Of a DNA stretch of 64,000 nt, positions 15,001 to 25,598 are shown one piece after another (position 1 is the first letter of the stretch; every line of letters starts with the position of its first letter). The stretch is taken from contig NC_020172.2 of assembly GCF_000224145.3 (NCBI RefSeq), positions 2,069,962 to 2,133,961 on the forward strand, read 5' to 3'. This stretch comes from Ciona intestinalis. Lineage: Eukaryota; Chordata; Ascidiacea; Phlebobranchia; Cionidae. The notes beneath the pieces are model-generated. The model saw only the letters and a list, made by a program, of their open reading frames with translations, made no database searches and was not told the DNA's origin. The position numbers and the translations under genes are program-made.

Positions 15001-18000
15001 CTACATCAATAGAAAACTACATTTGATTTCTTTCCTCAAAGTTTTTTCTCTTTGTATCAATTCTGTCGTTAAAGAGCAAAACTTTGCTTTAATTTTCACT
15101 TTTTAAGAGGCACGCCATATATTGTTACACATACTCTTTTATTTTAAGGTAATATATTAAATCATGATATTTGTAAATATTGTAATGTGCTCCACTGTAC
15201 TTTAGTTAACTCCAACTATATTAAACAAACAATTGTTTTAATTTTTCTCATGTTATGTTTAGTATTCTTTGACAAAATATGTTTATTTCAATTTTAACCG
15301 CAAACTTTGTGGAATAAAAGTACTATCCCATGAAAAAAGAGCATACATGAATATGGTAATTGAACCCGAATGAAGTCTTGTTGAATGACAGAAAAAAACA
15401 TTTGAATAAAGTTATTGTTTGTATACTATACCAGATAAACTGAAAAAGTCTGTTTTAGATATTTTGTTGATTGACAGGTTTTGTAAGGTTGCACTTTCAA
15501 TACAGGGCATTATGATGTCATAGTTAAATTATTCCATTTCCTGTGGACGTTTGTTGACGTGATAAACAAACGTGACTCATGTGGCGTGAACACTTGTTCA
15601 TGTGAAAAATAAATCATGTCAAATGAATATCTTATTTTATGTCAACAGAGTTGCATAGGAAGAAGTGTATTGACTAAACAAGCTTTCTGCATACACATCA
15701 TATATGGATGTAATACACAGGATGTATCGTTTGTAAAGAACAATACTTGAAATGGAAATAATGAATCATAAGCTAAATCATACTTGTTGCTGGTTAACAT
15801 TTACATCTTAGTACTAAGTATAGGCAATAGTTAAAGCTGTATAAGAATAGCTTGATATATAAAGTGGTTGGCCTTCCTTGGCATTTTAAACAGTGTTTGA
15901 TCATGTTATGTGTAAGACTGATATGAAAGGTTCAGGGTGAGACAAAATGAACAAATCCTAATTTTCGGTATACAGTGTTCATTTATAATTCATATAAAGT
16001 AAGCATTGGAGTGAGTTGGCGAACTAACAGTTTGTGACATGTATTGTACTAGTGAGAAACAATGAAAAAAAGTGAAAACAGTTGGTTGCTACTTTCCAGA
16101 TTGCTTTAAAAGTTTTGCACAGATGGGAAGATAGATAATGGTGCTGAAGAAAATGATTTTTGTTGCTCATGTTATGTTACTTTTACTGGTAACCATCACA
16201 ACAACTATACAAGGATGTCCAGACAACTGCCGCTGCTCAACAGTAAGTTTGCCCATCTTCGAATTTACCACCTTGCCTCGAAAACCAAATCTTGGGGCAC
16301 CATAATGCCACAGTTTACACATATAGAAGACCAATTAAACAGCTTTGTGGATCGCTATAGTAAGCCAACCAAATCAGAGCTGACTGACTTTTGGGTCCCA
16401 ATCTCAACCAAGGGGTTAACAAGCACTAGCTTAAGTTAACAAGTTTCTTTAATTATGGTATATGTAACAAGAAAAAAACAGCACACACAAAGTAGTTAGG
16501 TATATTTCAATATTTTTAATTACAACGTTTATGTAGTACATATGGTATTGTAACAAGACTATTTCACAGACGCCAGTGGTTATGGATTGCACACAAGCAG
16601 ACACAACCAACCTTTTAACAACAATACCAACTATTCCCAATGCAGCAGTTCAGGTTATTTTGGACAACAACAGAATTTCAACCATCAATGAAAATGATTT
16701 CCAAAATACTGGAGAATCTTTGGTTTATTTAAGCATGGAAAACAACAGTATAACTTCAATTGGCCAAAATGCATTTGGACATGTTACAAACTTATTAGTG
16801 TTAAGTCTTTCAAGAAACAGCATTAACCGTTTGGATCAAAATATGTTCATAGGGTTGAATAAGACAAGTGTGCTTAATATGGATAACAACAATATTGCTG
16901 GTTTAGAGTGTGGAACATTTGCACCGATGGAAAGTTTGCAGTATTTACGTTTCGCTCAAAATAGTCTAACCTCTGTTGCCAGCTGTACATTCATGGGGCT
17001 TAGTCGAATTGTGTCTCTGGATTTATCAAACAACAAACTCACACAAATATCCAGTGAAGCCTTTGTGAATATGCAGCACTTGAAGAATCTACATCTAAAT
17101 AATAACTTCTTAGTTACACTATCTGCAGAATGGTATGCAGGCAAACAGCTTGCTGTTGTGACTTTATCAGGAAATCCATGGCTATGTGATTGTGGTTCAT
17201 ACACAACTATACAACAAGCTATGGAAGCAGGACCCGAGACAAACTGTAGAGATGACAACATGTGTGTTGTGTGCAACAACCCACCAAGATATAGACTTGT
17301 AACTTTTACAACCATCAATGAATCAATGTGGCAAGAATGCGATGCCAGTATGCTTACAACTCTACCTCATAGAGATATAGAAAGAGACACCGAAATACTG
17401 ACTACAAATGAACAACACAGCACACATAAAGTAGTTAGGTCTATTTCAAGACGAATTCTTCTTTCAGACACAACTATTCAAAAGGAAGGCGTGCTACAAT
17501 GCAACCCTGACAACACCACTTGTTGGTTGGCACCTTACCAAAACATAACATACATCCTGAAGAAAAACATTCCAGTAACGCTACAGCAATTGCATCTGGC
17601 ACACAATCTATTTCAATTTATAAATGTAACAGATTTCCATGATATTGTGAATTTGACTAATCTTCAGTTGTCTTCCAACATTATCTCAAATATCGATGAT
17701 TTCTCTTTCACTCAGAATGACAAACTACTTGTAAGTTTTAAAACTAAACACCAATTATAATTTGGATTGCAAGTTATGTGTTCTATTCCATGTGGGTGGG
17801 TTCTGCAACATGATAGGCCATAGGGCACATAGATTTATGCTGGTGTTGTTTTATTAACTATGTTACTCTTCTAAGCCTGTACCAAATAAAGCTTTACTTT
17901 TACAGATATTAAACTTGGCCAACAATCGTCTCAGTACAATTAATGTGAACACTTTTGCTGGCTTATCGGGTTTGATGAATCTCTACTTACAGGTAATGGG

Positions 18001-21000
18001 TTGTTTACATGAGTATGGAACGTTTGTCCTCCCATCCAGTTAAAACAGGGCATCTTTTTGGACACTTAATAATGTCATTGAAGATTGTATTTGCCATTGT
18101 CAGTAAAGATTGTATTTGGGTACCTTCTTATATGCATCGGGCACATTCATATACCTTATGCTCAATGACGTGACAAGCTATAAACACCATCTAACAACGA
18201 CCACAGACATTTTAACTTATGTTTTCACACAGAACAACAGAATAACTACCAACCTTACTGCTGGTATATTTCAACACCTTACCAGTTTAGAAGGTTTATA
18301 TTTGAGTGGAAACCAAATTTCCCAAATTGACAATTGTGCTTTCTGCAACATTACCAGTATAGTTAATCTTGAACTTAACAACAACAGTATATCAGTTTTG
18401 CAGAAAGACGCTTTTAAGGTAAACAACTTAATGTTTTTAAGTAATTTGGTCATTTTTTTTCAAAGACAAAAAAATATGTTAAAACTTAAACTATGATAAA
18501 TTCAAATGTAGATTACCTTGAAAATTTATACTTTTAAGGATACCTTGAAAATATATTTTCAATATAACTAGTTTTAAAAATGTTATTTATGAGTAAAAAT
18601 TTTAAAAAAATGTACTGTGGCCAACTGGCCAAGATACACAGGTTTTACACTATATCTTGTCTTAAATATCTATATAATGGACAGCGACAAAGTCATACAA
18701 TTATTAAAAAATAAAGCTGCACTGAAATCCGTAATTTGAACATTCATCTTATACCATACAAGCAACATCTAACACAAATATTCCTTCTTAAGGGCTTGAC
18801 AAGATTACAAACCTTGTCTGTTTCACACAACCAAATCACACAATTTGACTTTACGGTTCTCAGAGGAAACCCACCTCGTACTCTACTTACGGAGGGTAAC
18901 AATTGGGTGTGTGACTGTGCAATGAAAACTATGGTGGATTCTTTTAATGGAACTTTCCCCATCTCCTGTGTTAGTGTAGGAATTGGTAGCTTATGCATTC
19001 AGTGTGCAACACCCAACAATCTAGCTGGCTTGCTATTGAACACACTACCTAGAAGTAATGTGGCAGGTTGTGAGCCGACAACGACTGCTGCAACAATTAA
19101 TTCAACAACAACTGCAACATTTAATTCATCGAGTGCAACAACACCTGTGACAATAATGGCAACAAATATTTCAACAACTGCTGCAAACTCCACAATGTTA
19201 CCTAATCAAACCACAAACCCGTCTCCAACAACAGCTGTCCCTTCAACAAGTAACACGACGGCAACACTGCAACATAATTCCACAACCACAACTACAAAAG
19301 CCAACACCCCAACCCCTGGATTTATATCAAGGAAAGCACAAATAGAGAAAATTCTGTATATTGTGATTCCTGTAGTTGGAGGATTACTGCTTGTGATAGC
19401 TATAGCACTTATATATGTTACTTTTGTGAGGTGGGTAAAACCTATTGTTCTATTGAAGTTTATTTTATCAAACAAACTCATAAAATCGCACAGCAAAATC
19501 TTTATAATTAAAAAAAAACATTAATAAAAATCCCTGTATATATACATAAAACATGATACAATGCTTATTATAATACAGACAGTCCATATTGAAAATTTCC
19601 GTATTTAATCAACAGAATGTACAACTTTTAATGTTTTTCAAAACTGGTGAAGTAAATTTCAAGGTCAAAAACGTAAAATTTAAGGTCAAAATACCCGAAG
19701 ATTCCTTTTTTAAACATAATAAACTGCTCTCAAGCTAAAACTTCTTGTATATTTGTAGAAAACCCCTAACAAGAACACCAGCCCAGTTTGGGTCAAGTGG
19801 AAGGTATGAACCAAGCAATGCTCATGTTCATGATCAGACTCATGTACCATTAGAAGTTTTGAACGTCTTTGAAAATAGCGTAGAGGACAAAACTGAACCA
19901 AAGTGATTTCTTAATTTAGTTGTAATGAAAAAAGCGGAATGTGGGAATGGAACCAGTTTGGGGACAATCTGAGACCTCAGTTACTTATGCAACACTTCCA
20001 TACAAAACCAACTTTGTGCATAAAAAGCAGCTTAATCCAGATTTACCAAATTTTTTACTGTGTCTTGAAATTTTACTAACCTTTTATACTTGATTTGATA
20101 AATTTCGTATAACCAAAGCACAAAAAGTGATAACAAAATTACATCCTTACCTAAATGTTGGAATTGAGTAATAAAGTATATGGTACATTGTATATAAAAC
20201 GACAAAATTACTTTTCTTTACCGTTTGCACTTAAATAAAATCTATTTCTATCCAACTTCTCTTAACAGCAAGTACATACCCCTATTGTTTAACAAAGTAC
20301 ACCATTCCCATATACAGTATCATCATTACCTAAAGCCTTTTAAGCAGGGTATTGCCTGCTATAACGACATATTGCTGACAGCAATTAATTAGCCTAATAT
20401 ACATGGAACATTGTACATTGTACAGTTTAAGTTTAGTTTACCATGCACTTTTGTTTAAAGTTTTTAATTTTTTTGGTACGGAATAAACAATTACACAAGA
20501 TATAATATCTTCTATGTGTGAGGTCCTACATAGAGGACCTGAAATTTAGAACACAGTTGGGCCATTACTTCAAGAACAGCATCATTGTGTGTTAAAGTAA
20601 GTAAGTGAACAAACCATCTAATGGCTTATTTAATATCTTTCTCAATAAGTTACTTACTGACACCAATATTTAATGAGCTTAAGAATTATTTTTTTGATTT
20701 GATTTTTAAACAGTGCTTACCTTTTCAAACTTCATCTCCTGCTTATGTTTCTTCTCCATCTCCATAATAATCTCCTCCCATGCTTCTTCTTTATCAATGA
20801 AGTTCTTTTTCTCAGACTGATTAGTAAAAAATGAGTTTAAATCCTAATGCTTTTGGCAAAATCTATTTTATTCTACATGGTTGAGTGTCCATATGACTAT
20901 GGTAAGGTGCGTGAATAGTGGATCCTCCATTATAAAATGGATCCTCTATTCTTTATTTTACGTTTGTGCGGTCCTACAATGTGGCAACACCATTGGACCA

Positions 21001-24000
21001 GGATTTAGGCCAGAGTTACTACCCCAACGCCAGGTTGATTTAAATTTTAATTCTTTTGAAAAAAAAAGTTCTATTTTGTAAGGCAGAAGGCATGTCAGAG
21101 GAGCTGGGATTTAGGCCAATTTTTCTGTGGAAAAATATGGGAAAGTTATTTCTTATTTACCCTGCGTACCATGTAAGTACTTTAGTCCTTCTTACCTCAA
21201 ATTTTGACTTCTGCCTTTTCAATTCTTCTTTAATTTTTTTAACTTTTACCTCAGCTTCTTCTTCCTGTGCCTCCAGTTTAACAATTTGCTCATTTTTCTG
21301 ATCAATTACTCTCGCAATTTCCGAAGAACGAGTCTAAAACACATAAAAACTGTTTTAAATACAAAGTGCAACAGCCACAAGTTTACCAACCTGTAGCATA
21401 CTATTACCAAATGTTTTAAGACCAAGAATTAATCTACCAGATGATGACACTATACAGACCTGGTAAGTTTGTTTCATCTTTTGTTCACTTTCCTGAACAC
21501 GAACAATTGTTTCCTTTGCATCAACCAAGTCTTCTAATGATTTAGCCAACTCATTCTCAATGCCAACCAACATCTAAGGGATATTTAAACTGATAAAATC
21601 CATTAAAGACAAAAAGCACTTTCATTACAGGGGTACATGGGGTGACATTAGATGTTACCCAAATTTAACTTATAAATACACTGAGACAATACATTCAAAT
21701 AATTGATCGAATCTGCCCTTTATCCTAAGTCCTTAACAAGAATTTAGGCAGGTTTAGTTCAGAAGCTAACTTTATCCATACTATGCACTAACCTCTTTCA
21801 GTTTGATAGATTCCTCTTTTTGCTTCTCATTCTCCACAGTAAGATTTTCAACTGACTTGACAAGATTTGTTTCATGAGATTTCCAACCTTCCACTACTTT
21901 GGCTAATGTCTGTACAGATATAGCACAATTGTTTCCCACCCATAGGCATAACGTTAAGAGTGACTGGGTTAACATTTCATCCAAACTTTTAATACACGAC
22001 GACACTATGTGGTATGGCTTCCAACTTTTACACCTAAAATTACTTGCCCACATTAATTCATAAGGTTCCCTATGTTTAACTGCTGTGACTTTGAGTGTAC
22101 TTGCCTTTAGCAATGTCACTCCGGATTTTACTAAGAATTAAAACCATGCAACGCCTATGCTTATCCGACCTTATCCAGTTGTTCAATCATAAGATCTTTT
22201 TTTCTATCAGTAGAATGCGCCACAGCAAGTTCTTGCTGGATTTCAAGCATTTTCTTCTGAAGTTTTTGGATCTGTTTTTCACAATGTTGTCTTCTGTATC
22301 TGTGGGTGATAGAGCTAATGTTGGTGAAAGTGAAGAACTGAAGGTACAGAACTTTAAAATAATTCAGCTTTTTATTTATACGTTAGTAAAAGTTGTTAAA
22401 AATAAAACAATTCCAGCAAGGCAGATAGATAGATAAAGAATTACCACGGCCCACTGGCAAAATAAAATAACTATTTTAATACCGAGTGAGCGAACTTTGC
22501 ATAATAAACTGTGTTCAATTGCAAAGATTTACATTTTAACCATAATTTAAGGTTTTTTACTATCTTGGTGACTTGTTTAGGAGTGCTTTTTACCAAACAC
22601 TGATAAAAATATGTCTTTAAATTACTTTTCTTTCTCCAAGGTATCTCTCAATATCCCATTTTCAGTTGCGATGCTCGAATCCACAGAAGACCTGGTTGAA
22701 CTTGGTTTGTTGCACTTTAATATTGAGAACAAATTTGAAGTTAGACTGTCAGTTAAGTCGGGTGTTGTTTCCCCCTTGCTTGAGTTGAATGAAGGAACCA
22801 TGTCTCCTGGTTGGGCTCTGTGGAATTGTGGATGCATGTTCATGTGGAATTGTTGATTTATGTTCATAAGGGGCTAAATAGGCAGAATTGTTAAAGAATA
22901 TGATTTTTAAAAACTTCATAACTGTGTATTCAGTGGTTAGTTGCTTGCATTGTCACTAAATGGGTGGTAGAGCCCTGAATAATAAGCAAACTCTGGTTGC
23001 AATCTTACAATTTCCTCCTCAAAAATATACAACCACAAAATCCATGGTTTAGACTGTAACTTGATTAGTTTCCTAGATATTAGTTACCTCAATAGAGTTG
23101 CAGTATCTGTGCTTCTAAATGTATCATCATCTTTACTTTCTTGTGTGTTGTTGTTGTTGTTGCTAATGTGTAAATCTGGACCAGATAAATCTAATGCAGA
23201 TGCTGCGAATAATTTTTATATTAGATTTATGTGAAAAAATAGAGATATTGGAAGGTGTCATTTATTTTATAGCAGGGTAAAATTGCATGGTGGACAATAA
23301 CACATCATGAGTTTAAAGGAAGCATGAACTCATGTAAGAATTATGTGTAAGCAAAGCAAGCGAATATCTTATTCAGTTTTTTATCACATTAACCAACACA
23401 TTAATAAAAAAGGTTCTCCATGTTTTACTTCTACGAGTGTAACTGAATTTTAGCAATGTCTCCAGATTTAATTTGGTATAATATAAAAATTAAAAATCAT
23501 GTCGTTTATGAGGGTATGGGGTAAATCACTACCATCAACTTTCTGCAGGTTAAGCATGGTTTGAAGATGATTCCTGACAGCCACCATATCATTCACTGCA
23601 CGCGACGAGACTTCTGGTGGCTTCTCATCAACTTGGTTATCGACGGTTTTCTTTGATTTTTTCGACTTTTGTTTTGTAGTTTGCTGCAAGAACTAAGATA
23701 AACAGATCGGTTAAATAGTGAAAAGTTACACAAGGATATGTTATTTTAAATATCCAATGGTTTAAATACAAAATTATATATAATAAATAATGTTAAACAC
23801 CTAATTTTCCATTACATTTACTTTCTATATAAAAATAATGTTTTTCGTTTATTTTTCATTATATTACAGCAAACACAATTACAAGCATATGTTAAATTAA
23901 AAATCAATTGCAAGTTATTGCAATAACACTACAATATATACCTGTACAGACTTTACAGATGGTGCTTTTGATTTGGAAATTTTGACAGGCTTTACTTTTT

Positions 24001-25149
24001 CTTCTACAGCAGATTTTTTGTGACGGTTGGTTTTCGAGAAATTTGATGATGCTGAAACTTTTATTTCTGCTACTTTGGAAGGTTTTGGAGCTGCAGTGAT
24101 ACTTGGTTTGGCATCAGGTTTCTCCTGTGACATCTTATTACTTGAGGTCATTGTAATTGGTTTGGCTGTTTGCTCATTGGTGCTTTTTTTGAGTAGAATC
24201 GATAACTGTGAAAGATGCGATGCAACTGATTTGTCAGATTTTGGACCTTTTTCAAGTTGTTTAATGAATGCGAGTAGCTTTTCAGTGTTGGGGTCTTCAT
24301 TTGTTCGAGAATTAGAACTCTCATTTAATGAAGATTGCATTTTATTATGGTCCGTTGATTTTATTGGAGAAATACCAGATGGGAACTTGCTGGAAAGACA
24401 AATATTGGGCCCACTATGTTGTTGGGCATTTAATGCTGAGAACTTTTGTCTTGAACTTGAAGAACTTGGGACATTGACAGAAATTTTAATCGGAGGATTT
24501 TGAGAGTTGTCCAGATGGCTTTGGTGCAGAGAAGGACTTTGATTTTTATCTTCTGAGATCTGAACTTCATGTGTGACTTTCACTTCTCCAGGAGAGGCAT
24601 GCCACGAGTTTTTCATTTCAGCTTCTTTACGTAAGCTGGATGCTAAAGAATCTCGGAGCCGTTTTTGTACATCTTGAATTGATGTCGAGAAATATGAGGT
24701 TGGAAGTTTAATTGGAGATTGCTGAGAAGATGGAGCCTTAGTTGGTGATAAACTGTCTTCTGATAGGCTGCTGTAAAAAGTTTAATATGAAACAGCAAAA
24801 GTAAAGAAACAACTTTGTTTTAAGGTAGGAAGTTAGTCTTACAAAATTATACTGGGAAATTACTACATACCCAAAAACTTTGCATCTTATCGATAGTGGT
24901 AGGTAAAATTGTTTAGTGTTTTTTTTTTCGTTATTTCACCACACAACTAAAAAAATAGGATTATTGATGCTACCGAAGTTTTAAATTAACCGCTTGGTTT
25001 GATGTAAACAATTTCAAAGTAAACCCGATAACTTACCTCTGCTCGATTTTAACCGCTTTCAGAAGATTGCTTGCCGGGGTACCTGGCTCTGTGGTCGGCA
25101 ACAATTCAATACCGCTTAATAAATCTTCTTCTGATATATGGCCTTCCAT
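1..25149 (-). CDS. CNTROB: Centrobin (centrosomal coiled-coil protein), 3' end cut by window edge
   Basis: Centriole-associated coiled-coil protein needed for centriole duplication and elongation in animals. Coding exons on the minus strand, 5' to 3': 25149-25037, 24770-23942, 23683-23533, 23202-23088, 22817-22626, 22299-22170, 21909-21793, 21573-21460, 21333-21196, 20816-20721, 9765-9556, 3334-3257, 3030-2900, 2783-2696, 2486-2412, 2352-2288, 1174-1034, 869-665, 297-150, 66-1 (open at the edge). All junction phases agree. The ATG follows an in-frame stop. The N-terminal third is Ser/Lys-rich and disordered, then comes a long coiled coil. Diagnostic matches to remembered vertebrate centrobin are RKKDLMIEQLDK joined to TLAKVVEGW across a splice, MRRLEGLLDAQR, and ITEKLSQ. 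A Pro/Gln-rich tail follows. Exons 22817-22626 and 22299-22170 have alternative acceptors (22873, 22337) that break phase. The 10.9-kb and 6.2-kb introns contain whole opposite-strand genes. Identity is fairly sure; small exon edges less so. Confidence 0.85.
3747..3857. repeat. 110-bp fold-back element in centrobin intron
   Basis: TATTAGAATTGCTCTTCTG at the left and an imperfect reverse complement (CAGAAGAGCTATTTCTAATA) at the right enclose about 65 bases. This is a short MITE-like structure with no coding potential. Confidence 0.6.
4612..4788 (+). mobile_element. Truncated MITE copy in centrobin intron
   Basis: The interior (ATCCTGATCGTGTTTTAAAC, GGTCTATGGGAATCGTGAGG) and right TIR (TCCCTCACCCTAC) are present. 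The left TIR is lost beyond GGACACC. Confidence 0.6.
5714..5735. repeat. (CA)n microsatellite
   Basis: About eight CA units in the centrobin 6.2-kb intron, upstream of the CHPF-like gene. Confidence 0.8.
6708..8798 (+). CDS. CHPF: Short chondroitin polymerizing factor-like protein, nested in centrobin intron
   Basis: Exons 6708-7349, 7763-7955, 8212-8798 give 473 residues. A type II signal anchor lies at about residues 9-28 and a Cys cluster (CPKCPIDDHCTLC) at 49-61. The rest matches the C-terminal half of vertebrate CHPF: YEVTRW, then RGTEYILDV, then AVEPGLYRTYGMTCSKGEL and HCMRTKA near the end. CHPF works in the Golgi with chondroitin synthases to polymerize chondroitin. Two things are odd. 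The protein goes from the anchor almost straight into the middle of CHPF, so the N-terminal GT31-type domain is absent (about 300 residues shorter than the human 775). In the C-terminal domain the DxD position reads LLATIEAAF, as in CHPF and unlike catalytic synthases. An in-frame TAA sits 6 bases before the ATG, supporting the start. The acceptor of exon 2 is tandemly duplicated. I infer a non-catalytic partner or scaffold. Confidence 0.82.
7522..7549. repeat. Perfect 28-bp palindrome in CHPF-like intron 1
   Basis: The arm ATAGAGATGATTCA is followed at once by its exact reverse complement, with no loop. It is a cruciform-capable site or a dyad binding site. Nothing else is attached to it. 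Confidence 0.85.
7686..7777 (+). repeat. Tandem 46-bp duplication of a 3' splice site
   Basis: Two 46-base units (7686-7731 and 7732-7777) differ at one base. Each has a pyrimidine-rich tract, TTTTCAG and the first exon bases ACCTCGCCTGGCATT of CHPF-like exon 2. Use of the distal acceptor (exon from 7763) keeps the frame. Use of the proximal one (from 7717) gives a stop after eight codons. Confidence 0.9.
9766..11276. other. Centrobin intron before LRR receptor A
   Basis: AT-rich and non-coding. Short open frames here have no protein-like composition. Nothing specific is recognised. Confidence 0.6.
11277..14137 (+). CDS. LRR single-pass membrane receptor A, nested in centrobin intron
   Basis: Exons 11277-11550, 11873-11971, 12448-12643, 13044-13161, 13568-14137, all in phase, give 418 residues. 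A signal peptide covers about 1-20. A Cys-rich LRRNT cap (ICPSSCNM, then PCDC) follows, then roughly five leucine-rich repeats (for example LVNLQHNNISNI, LTKVDLNNNLLTTI). An LRRCT cap begins at NPWLCTC. A Thr/Asn-rich stalk with many N-glycosylation sequons precedes a membrane segment at about 354-377 (WSIVVLIVGLTIILLAIII) and a polar 40-residue tail. This is the general design of cell-surface adhesion or recognition LRR proteins; I do not recognise a named orthologue. It shares strand, intron location and LRRCT style with the next LRR gene, so the two are probably tandem paralogues. AATAAA lies 92 bases after the stop. A MITE sits in intron 4. Confidence 0.82.
12835..12990. repeat. Minisatellite units in LRR receptor A intron 3
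   Basis: Two units with GTGTCTGGTATATGAGATGA and GTGTCTGGTGTATCAGATGA about 80 bases apart, related to the ALDH intron minisatellite. Confidence 0.5.
13266..13458 (+). mobile_element. TA-flanked MITE copy (LRR receptor A intron 4)
   Basis: Terminal inverted repeats read about GTAGGGTGGGGGAAGATGGG and its complement, and enclose roughly 140 bases. The interior includes TATCCAAACATCCTGATTGTG and a block like ACATCGGTATATGGGAGTCG, both shared with the other copies. TA-rich flanks suggest TA target sites. Non-autonomous. Confidence 0.75.
14138..16137. other. Spacer between the two LRR receptor genes
   Basis: AT-rich and non-coding, within the centrobin intron. It holds the 3' UTR of receptor A and presumably the promoter of receptor B. 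No repeats of note. Confidence 0.6.
14229..14234 (+). terminator. Poly(A) signal of LRR receptor A
   Basis: AATAAA 92 bases after the stop codon. Confidence 0.5.
16138..19906 (+). CDS. LRR single-pass membrane receptor B with two LRR modules, nested in centrobin intron
   Basis: Exons 16138-16242, 16570-17730, 17906-17992, 18233-18418, 18793-19430, 19759-19906 give 774 residues. A signal peptide of about 27 residues precedes CPDNCRC (LRRNT). A first LRR array ends in an LRRCT (NPWLCDCGSY). A linker leads to a second LRR array spread over exons 2-5, ended by a second LRRCT (NNWVCDCAMK). A long Thr/Ser/Asn-rich mucin-like stalk, a membrane segment at about 700-725 (ILYIVIPVVGGLLLVIAI) and a short cytoplasmic tail follow. 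The tail comes from a separate last exon through the donor at 19431, because reading through would give a Lys-rich run with a late stop. No named orthologue is recognised. The extracellular role is probably adhesion or ligand binding. It lies 2 kb downstream of receptor A in the same centrobin intron. Confidence 0.8.
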
Positions 25150-25598
25150 TAGGCGACTTAACTAAACACCCTCAATGTTTTTTAACTAAAACAAACAAAT
25201 TTGAACCGTGTTTATATAAATATTGGTTTTTATTACTTGTTAAAACGGAGACGTTAAAACATTTTCTTCAAAAAGTTTCTTATTTCCCGCATTTAAACTT
25301 TTCTGTAAACATTTAACGGCTGATTTATTTTCACAACGTTTGGTGCGCCCCACATTGGGGAGACTTCGATCAGAAATACATAAACAAAACGCTTCGATCT
25401 CTTTAGGACCGTTTTCAATACCTGCATTCGACCAAATATTTTAAATAAATAACTTACAGACAACTCAATTCATCTTTTTAACTAATAACATTTTTTGTTT
25501 CAAATATATCCAAAAAACACACATTTTCTAAGATTTTAAAAATGAGCAAAATGCCTAAGAAATTTATTTGCAATTCAACAAATTAATTTATTAGATAA

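Noticed and set aside
18999..19496. Val-rich minus-strand frames
   Set aside because: Antisense of the Thr-rich mucin stalk of LRR receptor B.
23088..23202. Use of the 22873 acceptor for the next centrobin exon
   Set aside because: It would leave a phase mismatch with an early stop; the acceptor giving an exon from 22817 keeps the frame.
24027..24503. 158-codon plus-strand open frame
   Set aside because: Antisense shadow of the large Ser/Lys-rich centrobin exon 23942-24770; no domain and no splice context.
25150..25598. PRMT3-centrobin operon
   Set aside because: The two genes share a strand, but about 450 bases separate stop and start, larger than the tight spacing typical of ascidian operons.
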